15,077 nucleotides of DNA from Deinococcus fonticola (GTDB lineage Bacteria > Deinococcota > Deinococci > Deinococcales > Deinococcaceae), in NCBI RefSeq assembly GCF_004634215.1, contig NZ_SMMH01000049.1, positions 1 through 15,077 on the forward strand, given 5' to 3'. Below are positions 6,631 through 13,906 of this stretch, piece by piece. Every line of letters starts with the position of its first letter. Position 1 is the stretch's first letter. Position numbers and translations under genes: made by a program. The notes below the pieces were generated by a model. That model saw only the letters and a program-made list of their open reading frames with translations. It had not been told where the DNA came from and ran no database searches.

Positions 6631-6662
6631 GCCAGAAATGCGCCTGTAGGCGCATTTCTGGC
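6631..6662. repeat. 14-bp perfect hairpin with TGTA loop inside the DDE transposase
   Basis: GCCAGAAATGCGCC (6631-6644) and GGCGCATTTCTGGC (6649-6662) pair without a mismatch around a 4-nt loop. Both strands encode almost the same peptide: RNAPVGAFLA on + and RNAPTGAFLA on -. Confidence 0.9.
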
Positions 6663-7029
6663 GCTTGACTTCGTGGTTATACCGCACACGGGAAGGGCGA
6701 TGCAGGGGGTGGACTACCATGACAGCAGCACTCACAAGAAACCGTGTCTCTCACAGGTTTATTCAAGTTCAGCCCTGGTGAAATTCAAATGTGACCCTAC
6801 CCCGCTCCACCTAGACTACAAGGTGTCCCAGGCGCTCCAGACGAGCGGCTACCCCTCCCGTACCGCCACTCAATCAATGATCACAACCGTCCTGCACTTC
6901 AAAAATCTCGGCATTAATTTCGAGGGTGCTTTACTGGACGGCGAATTTGGTGCGGATGATTCAATCGAATTCAGTCAATCTCACGGTGTTCCTGTCCTGG
7001 TCAGGGCCAAACGGACGCTCAGCGTGGCG

Positions 7030-7056
7030 TTCGAGGGTCAGACCCTGACCCTCGAA
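7030..7056. repeat. 12-bp perfect hairpin with 3-nt loop inside the DDE transposase
   Basis: TTCGAGGGTCAG (7030-7041) and CTGACCCTCGAA (7045-7056) pair perfectly around ACC. Confidence 0.9.
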
Positions 7057-7341
7057 GAGCTTGCCGCCCTGTTCGATCACACCAAGTGCCACCCATACGC
7101 TGAATTCGGCTGGCGAGCCAAACGTCTGAGTGTTTCCCGTTCAGGCCGCGCCTTTGACGTCCTCATGATCTGGCGTAAAGTTCATGGCGTCTGGGAAGTG
7201 TTTTGCCTCATCAGCACCTTTCCTCGTTGCTCCGCTATGATCTCTCTTCTCCGTGCATGGAAGGCCCGCTGGGGCATTGAAGTCTGCCACCGGTACTTTA
7301 AACAGAGTCTAGGACTGGGGAAATACCAGTGCCTGGATATT

Positions 7342-7364
7342 CAGGCCCAGAAAAACTGGGCCTG
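7342..7364. repeat. 9-bp perfect hairpin with AAAAA loop inside the DDE transposase
   Basis: CAGGCCCAG (7342-7350) and CTGGGCCTG (7356-7364) pair perfectly around five A residues. Confidence 0.85.
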
Positions 7365-7637
7365 GTGCGTATTGGAAGCCTTTCATGAAGTGCTCCAGAT
7401 GAGACGGAGACATCCCGGCCTGCGGTGGAAGCACGCTCAGTCGCTCGCGGCTCAAACGGTCAAATGGTGCGTTGAGACCGCTAAAAACCGTTACTCACTA
7501 CGACGCTATGCTGCCTGACACGACCTTCCTCGCATCCTTGGAAACTCTTGCTTGAAGCTGCTGAAGGTGCACTCAATCGACCAGCGCTGCTTGTAGAGCT
7601 TCCAGGTCTTCCGAGCGCTGAAATCCGTGGCGATGAT

Positions 7638-7665
7638 GACGAGGTCACCCACAGGTGACCTCGTC
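7638..7665. repeat. 12-bp perfect hairpin with CACA loop inside the IS4-type transposase
   Basis: GACGAGGTCACC (7638-7649) and GGTGACCTCGTC (7654-7665) pair perfectly. The hairpin lies in the codons for TRSPVGDLV. Confidence 0.9.
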
Positions 7666-8045
7666 GCGACCACCCGCATCAACTCCCCGAACACGAACAC
7701 CTTTTCGCCGATCTCGTGAAAATGACCGTGCTGGACATGCTCAAACCACTTTTTCCCGCTCATGTCGTCCAGCATGTCGCTGTGCCGAATGCGGATGGCC
7801 CGCTTGATGCCCTGACGACGGAGAAACCGGAACCATTCCGCGCCGATGAACTCACGATCAGCCACCAGGCCCAGCCAGCGTTTCGCTGGCAGAACCTGGA
7901 GAAGCTTCAACACCAGCCACATCCGGGCGTACGTGTGACTGTTCCCGGACTCGTCGAGGGGTACCCAGATCAGGGGCAGGGTGAAGCCGTGAACCACGGC
8001 TCCAAGCACCAGAAAGTTGATGGGGGTCTCGCCATGTTCCCAATT

Positions 8046-8085
8046 GCGGGCAGGCGTCCTCATGGGCGTCCGTTCTGCCCAAGAA
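8046..8085 (-). other. 40-nt structured insert, copy B (in the IS4-type transposase)
   Basis: Read on the - strand, the coding sense, it begins TTCTTGGGCAGAACGGAC and ends GACGCCTGCCCGC. It is identical to the orfA insert (5417-5456) at 33 of 40 positions. Outer stem: GGGCAG (6-11) with CTGCCC (33-38). Inner stem: C18-G31, G19-C30, C21-G28 and C22-G27 around ATGA. The border is ambiguous by 1 nt. It sits directly after the codons for the catalytic D-R-T. Confidence 0.85.
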
Positions 8086-8408
8086 GGTGCGGTCCAGACT
8101 CAGCAAAACCTTCCCCGGTGGAAGATGGACGACGAGCAGAGCGATGAAAAAGCCCATGTCCAGCTGCTCATCCCGGAAGGTGCGGTCTGCTCGTCTCTTC
8201 TTGCCCTGTGGGGTACTCATCCCCGGCATGTGGGCGCTCAAGTCGTGATGATTGACGCTTCTTGCGGCAATCATCGCCAGGAGGACATCAATGAGCCGCT
8301 GGAGCGTGTCGATGCGGAGGTGACTGGCGTGCGTTTTGAAGTGCCGGGTGAGTGCGGTAGCCTGCTGGACAGTGGATTCTGTTGATTTCACACTCCCAGG
8401 AGACCGCG

Positions 8409-8453
8409 AACAGTCAGCCCCATCAAGCTTGATGGGGCTGACTGTTGCTTTTT
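8409..8453 (+). terminator. 38-bp perfect palindrome followed by a T-tract
   Basis: Positions 8409-8446 form an unbroken 38-bp palindrome (AACAGTCAGCCCCATCAAG and its exact reverse complement) with AAGCTT at the centre. It is followed by GCTTTTT on the + strand, which is the layout of a strong Rho-independent terminator for + strand transcription. There is no T-tract on the - side, so it is not an obvious terminator for surE, which ends 50 bp away. It may be the original terminator of the conjugation operon, now separated from it by insertion sequences, or it may belong to the IS4-type element. Confidence 0.65.
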
Positions 8454-8502
8454 CCCGGCCGGGACGACATTGAACTGAAGTTGTCACCTACTGAGATCGA
8501 GA

Positions 8503-9252
8503 TCATTCGCCAAAATCAACCTTTTCCCGGAAGCCGGCAAGTTGCCTCTGGGCTGTCAGATTCATGCGAAGGGGCGTGATCGAAACGTAGCCGTGTTCCA
8601 CCGCCCAGCGGTCGCTGCCTTCTTGGGGATCGACTTCCGGTGTGACGTCGAACCAGTAGGCCACCTTGCCATTCGGAGTGGTAAAGGCCTGACGCCTGGC
8701 GAAGTAGTGGCGGGTGCTTTGCTCTGCCCAGCGCAGTCCCTGCGGCTGAGGCGGTAGGTTGACGTTGAACAGCAGACGTTCCTGAGGCAAAAGGAGCAGC
8801 AGCACATCCAGGCAGCGGCTTAACCATGGCGCAAGAAGTTCGAAATCCGGATCGGCCGTCTCGCTGGCAATCGTACTGAAAGCAATGCCCGGTACGCCCT
8901 GCAAAAGGGCCTGTCTGGCTGCGCTGACTGTTCCCGAATGCCAGATCTCATGGCCGATGTTGCTCCCGAGGTTGACGCCCGAAAGGACGACATCTGCACC
9001 GAATTCGTACAGGCCCAGCGCGGAGCAGTCGGCGGGTGTTCCGGTCACGGTATAGGCTGGAATATCCGGCAGAGGTGAAAACCCAAAAGGTTTCAATCGC
9101 AGCGGATGGTAGACCGAGATGGCGTGTCCCATGGCCGACTGCTCCGCGCTGGGCGCGACGACGTTGACTTCCCCAAAAGCCGCCGCTGCCCGTGCCAGTG
9201 CCCACAGACCTGGGCTATGGATACCGTCGTCATTGGTAACGAGAATCTTCAC
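8503..9252 (-). CDS. surE: 5'/3'-nucleotidase SurE
   Basis: SurE is a metal-dependent phosphatase that removes phosphate from 5'- and 3'-nucleoside monophosphates and can trim short polyphosphate. The 249-residue product starts VKILVTNDDGIHSPG. The metal-site residues D8 and D9, S39 (in APSAEQSAMGH) and N94 (SGVNLGSNIG) are all in the usual places, and TGTPADCSALGL is also typical. I chose GTG 9252: GGAGGA lies nine bases upstream, and the start overlaps the permease stop as GTGA. A longer frame to 9381 only adds non-conserved residues. It is the last gene of the transporter operon, which is not its usual setting; in many bacteria it sits next to pcm, nlpD or rpoS. Confidence 0.92.
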   Translation of the reverse strand: MKILVTNDDGIHSPGLWALARAAAAFGEVNVVAPSAEQSAMGHAISVYHPLRLKPFGFSPLPDIPAYTVTGTPADCSALGLYEFGADVVLSGVNLGSNIGHEIWHSGTVSAARQALLQGVPGIAFSTIASETADPDFELLAPWLSRCLDVLLLLLPQERLLFNVNLPPQPQGLRWAEQSTRHYFARRQAFTTPNGKVAYWFDVTPEVDPQEGSDRWAVEHGYVSITPLRMNLTAQRQLAGFREKVDFGE

Positions 9253-10124
9253 CTGTCTTTTCCTCCTACGGTCAGCCAGTTGTGTTTCAGAGCCGTGGTG
9301 TGACGGTTTAGCGAACGGCCCGCCAGACTCAGGGCCTGGGCCAGCGCGAAGACAACGAGACCGGGTGCGACAGCCGCCCACATCTGCTGCATGAAATACA
9401 GCCGGGAATCCTGCAGGAGACTTCCCAGCGAGGGTGTTGGTGGTGGACGGCCTAAACCCAGATAGGACAGTGACGCCAGCAGCAGCAGGGTTTCGGCGGC
9501 ATGAATGAGGGCCTGCCCCAGCAGCACAGGAGCAATGTTGGGAAGAACGTGTCTGGTCAGAATCCGGAATGGGGACGCGCCCAGAGCGGTGGCCGCCTCG
9601 ACATACACTTCCGAAAACTGCTTGAAGGTGAGTGTTTTACTCAGTCGCACGAAGAGGGGAAGGCCGATGAGGGTGGCTGCCACGACCAGGGGAATCAGTC
9701 CGAGTCCCATGGCCGTCAGCACAATCAGCACCAGCAGGAGATGTGGGAATCCCAATACCGCATCGGTCAGGACATCGGTCAGGACTTCCAGCACAGGGTG
9801 AAGCCGGGAAAGCAGGCCGATCGCCGTACCGAGCACCAGCGTCAGCAGGGTAATGCCCGCGACCAGAGGAATATCTGCGGAGAGAGCTTGCAACACTCTG
9901 GCGGCAATGTCTCGACCAAGCTGATCGGTGCCAAATGGATGTTGTGAAGAGGGCCCCGCCAGTCTGACGGCGTAATCCTGTTCACCAGGATCGGGCAGCA
10001 GCGCCCTGAGCACCAGCAGGACTGCTACCAGAACCGTATAGGGAAGGAAGCGGCGACCCACGCTCCAGAACCTGTCTTGCCGGTTCGAGACACGTCTGCT
10101 GCGCAGAGGAAGCACCTGACTCAC
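9249..10124 (-). CDS. dppC: DppC/OppC-type ABC transporter permease
   Basis: This is the inner-membrane permease subunit of a peptide/nickel-class ABC importer, 291 residues with about six hydrophobic segments. HPFGTDQLGRD at 62-72 is the DppC/OppC/NikC signature. The cytoplasmic EAA loop that contacts the ATPase is E176-A-A…G182…H192-V-L-P-N196. GTG 10124 is the start, preceded by GAGGGG, and overlaps the stop of the upstream permease by 4 bp. The stop overlaps surE. The substrate cannot be told from sequence, and DppC is used in the broad family sense. Two tandem 12-bp repeats (9761-9784) lie in the codons for LTDVLTD. Confidence 0.9.
   Translation of the reverse strand: MSQVLPLRSRRVSNRQDRFWSVGRRFLPYTVLVAVLLVLRALLPDPGEQDYAVRLAGPSSQHPFGTDQLGRDIAARVLQALSADIPLVAGITLLTLVLGTAIGLLSRLHPVLEVLTDVLTDAVLGFPHLLLVLIVLTAMGLGLIPLVVAATLIGLPLFVRLSKTLTFKQFSEVYVEAATALGASPFRILTRHVLPNIAPVLLGQALIHAAETLLLLASLSYLGLGRPPPTPSLGSLLQDSRLYFMQQMWAAVAPGLVVFALAQALSLAGRSLNRHTTALKHNWLTVGGKDR
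9761..9784. repeat. two tandem 12-bp repeats inside dppC
   Basis: CATCGGTCAGGA occurs twice in direct succession and keeps the reading frame (LTD-V-LTD on the - strand). It is probably local slippage without effect on function. Confidence 0.8.
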
Positions 10125-11044
10125 TGCCGTCCCCTCGGGTCGAGGTAGAGCGCCCCGAGGTCGGCAATCAGATTCAGCAGTCCGTAGATCACCAAACTCA
10201 ACAGCGCGAAGGCTTCAACGACTGGATAATCGCGTGCGGCCACCGCCCCGACCAGCGCACTCCCCAGCCCCGGCAGAGTAAAGACCTGTTCAATCAGCAC
10301 GGTTCCGGTCAGCAGGCCGCCGAGATGGAGAGCCAGCAGGCTGAGCAGGCCTGCCATCACCGGCTTTAAGGCGTGCCGCCGCAGCAATTGCTGCCGTGAA
10401 ATCCCCTTTGAAAGCGCTGTGCGCAGGTAGTCCTGTCCGGCTTCCTGCCGCAGGAGATTACGGATAGACAGTGCCAGAAACGCTGTACCTGGCAGGGTCA
10501 GCGAGACAACCGGCAGAATCAGGTGTTTCAGCCAGTCCCCCAGATTCTCTTGTGGTGAGACGTAGCCCAACAGAGGCAACCATTTGAGTTCCACCGCTAA
10601 GGCCAGAGTCAGCAGCAAGGCCAGCCAGAACAGGGGGGCGGACAGCAAGGTCTGAAGCGTCCCGGTTAGCAGGTTGGCCCAACGCTTACCCTCGTGCTGC
10701 ACCAGATTCATCGCCAGCACTCCCGCCAGGAACCAACTGAGGAGTACAGTTGGCAAGGCCAGCGAAAGGGTCACACCAACGCGCCCCCCCAGCACGTTCA
10801 GCACCGATTGGTCGTCCCGCAGCGAGCGACCCAGGTCACCTCGAGACAGCCGGGAAAGCCAGTCGAGATACTGGTGGCCAATGGAAGGAGTGGCGGTGCG
10901 GGGCGGCGGATTGCCGTCTAATCCGGCCCGCAGTGTTTCGGCGTCCCCTGGCAGGATTCGCAGGGCCAGAAAAACCAGGCTACCGGTCAGCAATAGGGTG
11001 ACCAGCAGGTAGGCCAGCCGTTTCAGGATGTAAGCGGCCTGCAT
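10121..11044 (-). CDS. dppB: DppB/OppB-type ABC transporter permease
   Basis: This is the partner permease of the dppC product, 307 residues with an N-terminal membrane segment, the conserved LPGD at 31-34 and an S/GDLGRS motif at 69-74. The EAA-type loop is Y206-LRTA-LSKG214…H224-ALKP. The ending (YLDPRGR) is that of the family. The start at ATG 11044 is two bases after the stop of the binding-protein gene, and the stop overlaps dppC, so translation is probably coupled. No good ribosome binding site of its own is visible. It forms the membrane channel with DppC and needs ATPase subunits that are not encoded here. Confidence 0.9.
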   Translation of the reverse strand: MQAAYILKRLAYLLVTLLLTGSLVFLALRILPGDAETLRAGLDGNPPPRTATPSIGHQYLDWLSRLSRGDLGRSLRDDQSVLNVLGGRVGVTLSLALPTVLLSWFLAGVLAMNLVQHEGKRWANLLTGTLQTLLSAPLFWLALLLTLALAVELKWLPLLGYVSPQENLGDWLKHLILPVVSLTLPGTAFLALSIRNLLRQEAGQDYLRTALSKGISRQQLLRRHALKPVMAGLLSLLALHLGGLLTGTVLIEQVFTLPGLGSALVGAVAARDYPVVEAFALLSLVIYGLLNLIADLGALYLDPRGRQ

Positions 11045-11046
11045 CG

Positions 11047-12525
11047 TCAGTTGACGGTGGTGGCGCGGAAATCAAAGGTATCCAGGTAGGGCGTAATTTG
11101 AAATCCGCTGACGCCTTTGCGAAAAGCGAAGTTCGTATTGGAGGCCCCGAGGTAAACGAATGGCATGTCCAGTGCCATCTGCCGGAACACGTTGGCATAC
11201 AAAGCCTTGCGCTTGGTGGGGTTCGTCTCTGCGGCCGCTTGATTGATCCACTCCCCGACCGCCGCATTGTTGTAGCCCACGTAATTGGTTTCCGGTTTAT
11301 CGAAGCCGCTGAGCCTGCCGTGCGGGTCGAGTTTGCCGGTATGTCCGATCACCGTCAGGTCGTAGTTGCGTTTGCCTCCGTAAACTTCAGACAGCCACAC
11401 TCCCCATTCCACTGGTCGAAGCTTCACCTGTACCCCGACCTTAGCCAACATGGCCTGCATCATCTCGCCCGCTTGCACGTGAGCAGCGTAATTCTGCGGA
11501 AGCGCCATCTCCAGGGTCCAGTTGGCAGGCACACCGGCGCGCTTCAGGGCCGCTTTGGCCGCTGCCGGGTTAAAGGGGTACTGGTTGCTGTAATCACGGT
11601 AATAAGGACTCAGCGGATCCATAAAAGTCCCGACTATTTTTCCCCCGCCGTAAGCGACATCCAGAATCGCCCGCCGATCAATCGCCTGGGCGAGAGCGCG
11701 GCGGACTGCTGGATTTTGCAGGTAAGGCCGCCGGTTGTTCATAGCCATCACCAGCACGGTGGCCGATGGAAGCGACGTGACAGTAAAACCACGGTCGCGC
11801 AAGGTGCGGATGTCAGTCGTCGAAACACTGGCCAGTCCATCAAATGTCCCGCTGAGCAGGCCCTGCAACCGCACTGCCGGGTCAGTCACGAAATTGATCT
11901 TGACCCCACTCACTTTTGGAGCACCTTGATAGTAATTCGGATTGCGGGTCAGGGTGATGCTGTTGTCACGCTTCCAGTCCTGCAAAGCGAATGCCCCGGT
12001 ACCGACCGGCTTGGTGGCGAAATCCCAGTTGCCAGCGATCTTCTCGGATGGCATGATCCCCGCCCAGCCAGAGGCAAGGCTCGCCAGAAGCGGTGCAAAC
12101 GGCTTTTTAAGGTTGAAGCGGACAGTCAGGTCGTTCAGCGCTTCAATGGAAGCGACCTGCTCAAAGTCGCCCAGCTTGGGTGAAGCGAGCTTCGGGTTCA
12201 TCAGGCGCTCGAAAGTCGCCTCGACATCTTTGGCGTCCAGCTTGCTGCCGTCCTGAAACTGCACACCCGGACGCAACTGAAAGGTAATTTGCTTCTGGTC
12301 TTTTGAAACCGTCCAGCTTTTCGCCAGCGCCGGAACCAGTTTCCCCTTGGCATCCGGCTCCAGCAGGGTGTCGTACAGTGACTTGGCAACCTGGAAGGTG
12401 GAGGTCGCTGAGGTTTTCTGTATGTCCAGTGTGTCCGGCTGGGCGTCTGTCACGAACTGAAGCGGTCCTTGGGCGTAAGCAGTGGTGAGCAGGGCCGACA
12501 GGATCAAAGTGGCGAGGCGTTTCAT
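11047..12525 (-). CDS. extracellular solute-binding protein, family 5 (DppA/OppA/NikA type)
   Basis: This 492-residue exported protein captures the substrate for the downstream permeases. The signal peptide is MKRLATLILSALLTTAYA/Q; there is no lipobox cysteine, so it is not an obvious lipoprotein. The family-5 signature region is LVPALAKSWTVSKDQKQITF…LRPGVQFQDGSKLDAKDV near 63-101. Later blocks (NPNYYQG, NNRRPYLQNPAVRRALAQAID, YPFNPAAAKAAL) are also characteristic. AAGGAG lies five to six bases before ATG 12525, and that ATG overlaps the stop of the metallophosphoesterase gene as ATGA. Family 5 members bind peptides, nickel chelates, sugars or other solutes, so the ligand is not determined. 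Confidence 0.92.
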   Translation of the reverse strand: MKRLATLILSALLTTAYAQGPLQFVTDAQPDTLDIQKTSATSTFQVAKSLYDTLLEPDAKGKLVPALAKSWTVSKDQKQITFQLRPGVQFQDGSKLDAKDVEATFERLMNPKLASPKLGDFEQVASIEALNDLTVRFNLKKPFAPLLASLASGWAGIMPSEKIAGNWDFATKPVGTGAFALQDWKRDNSITLTRNPNYYQGAPKVSGVKINFVTDPAVRLQGLLSGTFDGLASVSTTDIRTLRDRGFTVTSLPSATVLVMAMNNRRPYLQNPAVRRALAQAIDRRAILDVAYGGGKIVGTFMDPLSPYYRDYSNQYPFNPAAAKAALKRAGVPANWTLEMALPQNYAAHVQAGEMMQAMLAKVGVQVKLRPVEWGVWLSEVYGGKRNYDLTVIGHTGKLDPHGRLSGFDKPETNYVGYNNAAVGEWINQAAAETNPTKRKALYANVFRQMALDMPFVYLGASNTNFAFRKGVSGFQITPYLDTFDFRATTVN

Positions 12526-13388
12526 TTTTTCTCCTTGTCAACCGGTGAAGTGGCTGACGGATTGAATTTCTGGAGTTGTTCAGCCGACAGGGTAAACAGT
12601 TCTTCTTCCAGAGCCAGCAGCGGTACAGCCGCCACTCGGAGGTCACCGCCAGACACGGAACACAAGTTGAAGGACGCGGCCCTGACTCCCCGCAACCCAG
12701 CCTGATAGGTGACATCCGTGGTGTTGTTCAGTCCAGCCGTGCAGAAGCAGGGAATACCCCGCCACAACGTAAACTGATCGGTATGAATATGCCCGCTGAA
12801 CACGCCGAGCACCCGGTAAAGTGACAGGATGCGGTGAAGAGCTTCAGATGATTCGGCCGACAGATGATGCCACTCATCTGGGAATCCGTCAGATTTCCCG
12901 AAGACAGGAGGATGATGAAGCTGAATGATCTTGGGCAATTCCGGATAGCGCGCCAATTCGGAGTGCAGCCAGTCCAGTTGTTCATGTTGCAAGTGTCCAT
13001 AGACGCGCTGCGGGACATGACTGTCCAGTGTCACGATATGCAGACCGGCAACAATTGCTGCCTGTCCCGAAGCCGAAGCGTGGTCAGCAAATACCTCAGC
13101 GAAATGGCCTGAGTCATCGTGGTTGCCCAAGGCCAGAAATGTCGGAATGGTCAACCGTTCCAACTCCCGTTTCAGTTCGCGGTAATCCTCGAGCTTCCCG
13201 CCATCCACCAGATCACCGCTGATCAGGACAAAGGCCGGAGCCGGTTTCAGGCATCCGGCGACTTGTACGGCCAGATCCAGATGCCGACGGGTGTTGGTGT
13301 TAATCGTGGACTCACTGGTAGCACCCACGTAGTGCAGGTCGCTGAGATGGAGAAACTGAATGGCAGCGTGTTCACTTGGCATGGGCAT
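12522..13388 (-). CDS. calcineurin-like metallophosphoesterase (CpdA/Icc class)
   Basis: This 288-residue cytoplasmic enzyme has all five metal-binding blocks of the class: LSDLH (D17, H19), SGDLVDGG (D59), LGNHDD (N89, H90), LHHPP (H158) and SGHIHTD (H200, H202). The spacing fits the class III cyclic-nucleotide phosphodiesterase/Icc group, although the class also contains enzymes acting on other phosphoesters. I use ATG 13388, with GGAAG just upstream; ATG 13382 (MPSEH) and TTG 13415 are alternatives. It is the first gene of the operon and overlaps the binding-protein start by 4 bp. Having a phosphodiesterase first and a nucleotidase last in a transporter operon is unusual. Confidence 0.9.
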   Translation of the reverse strand: MPMPSEHAAIQFLHLSDLHYVGATSESTINTNTRRHLDLAVQVAGCLKPAPAFVLISGDLVDGGKLEDYRELKRELERLTIPTFLALGNHDDSGHFAEVFADHASASGQAAIVAGLHIVTLDSHVPQRVYGHLQHEQLDWLHSELARYPELPKIIQLHHPPVFGKSDGFPDEWHHLSAESSEALHRILSLYRVLGVFSGHIHTDQFTLWRGIPCFCTAGLNNTTDVTYQAGLRGVRAASFNLCSVSGGDLRVAAVPLLALEEELFTLSAEQLQKFNPSATSPVDKEKK

Positions 13389-13906
13389 AAGGCTTCCGGG
13401 CAGTCGCTGCCTCAAGTGAGACGCTAGGGCTTCAAAGTCAACATGCCGTCAGCCTGAAAAAAGACTCTGGAGACTGCCAAGATCGGATGTGAAGTCTGGG
13501 TACGCTGGAGGTACTGCGATTTTGCGCACACGAGTGACGGGTAGTGCTCCAGGAATCCCGTGGGGTTAACTCGGTTTTGCGTCGCTGAAGTTAACTGACA
13601 TCTTGCAGTTTTTGGAATAGCGTGCCAGACGGCCAAAATTGTGAATAATCCCAGAAACAGCGATAGCAGCAGGCTTTTTCGAAACTATCTCATCAGGTTT
13701 TTTGATGACGCCCATTCTCCCCGCCCCAAAAAATGCGCCAAAACGGAAGGCAGTGTAGCTAGAAATGGTAGGGGTGAATAAAAATGTGTCGTGGGGAACG
13801 GCTAAATTTCTAATTTAACTGAAAAAATACGTTAGGGACGAGATTATTCATCCTTCCGGAAAACTGTAAGATGTCAGAGTAGCAACTTGAATCCACCATA
13901 TGGTTA
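13389..13906. other. 518-bp non-coding region upstream of the transporter operon
   Basis: I see no gene here. The 70-codon frame at 13424-13636 (- strand) has no recognisable features. The right half (13740-13880) is AT-rich. The palindrome GTTAAC occurs at 13565-13570 and 13590-13595. The octamer RTGAATAA occurs three times: 13641-13648 and 13774-13781 on +, and 13844-13851 on -. A TTGACT that could serve as a -35 box for the - strand operon lies at 13436-13441, but no fitting -10 follows. The operon promoter must lie in or near this stretch, but I cannot place it. Confidence 0.5.

Larger units (their letters stand above)
6510..7518 (+). pseudogene. DDE transposase (IS4/IS701-like), 5' end lost
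   Basis: The frame is open from inside the IS3 right end (TTG 6496) to TGA 7516-7518. No credible start codon lies before the first catalytic region, so the N-terminus appears to have been lost at the IS3 junction. Visible features are LALDFVVIPHTGRAM (first Asp), GALLDGEFG (second Asp), and WKARWGIEVCHRYFKQSLGLG (Glu, with the W-x-IE-x-x-x-x-x-K-x-x-x-GL pattern of IS701-like and related DDE transposases). The subfamily is uncertain. Downstream, about 30 bp of its right flank runs straight into the truncated IS4-type gene. Three long perfect hairpins lie inside the coding sequence. Confidence 0.7.
7506..8391 (-). pseudogene. IS4-type transposase, broken by a 40-nt insertion and cut at the C-terminus
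   Basis: From about GTG 8391 the frame encodes VKSTESTVQQATALTRHF… to LLSLDRT (first catalytic Asp). A 40-nt insertion (8046-8085) then shifts the frame. Removing it gives LLSLDRT-NWEHGETPINFLVL, the canonical IS4 sequence. Downstream are GLVADREF (second Asp) and the YREK signature Y-KQ-R-WSI-E-CTFSSF-K. Just after the signature Lys, near 7550, IS4 similarity ends and the frame runs into the end of the neighbouring DDE element, stopping at 7506-7508. The last part of the protein, usually some tens of residues, is therefore missing. This copy cannot be an autonomous transposase even without the insert. Confidence 0.8.

Noticed and set aside
6720..6790. Compensating small indels in the DDE transposase around residues STHKKPCLSQVYSSS
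   Set aside because: The segment looks odd for the family, but the judgement rests on remembered homologues and cannot be settled from this sequence.
9253..9381. N-terminal extension of SurE to 9381
   Set aside because: It lies inside the dppC gene, the residues are not SurE-like, and GTG 9252 has a strong ribosome binding site with the canonical VKILVTNDDG start.
11098..12183. A 361-codon open frame on the + strand
   Set aside because: It is the mirror of the family-5 binding-protein gene, which is unmistakable on the other strand. The translation has no recognisable features.
13424..13636. A 70-codon frame on the - strand upstream of the metallophosphoesterase
   Set aside because: It has no ribosome binding site and no family resemblance. 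I treat the stretch as non-coding.
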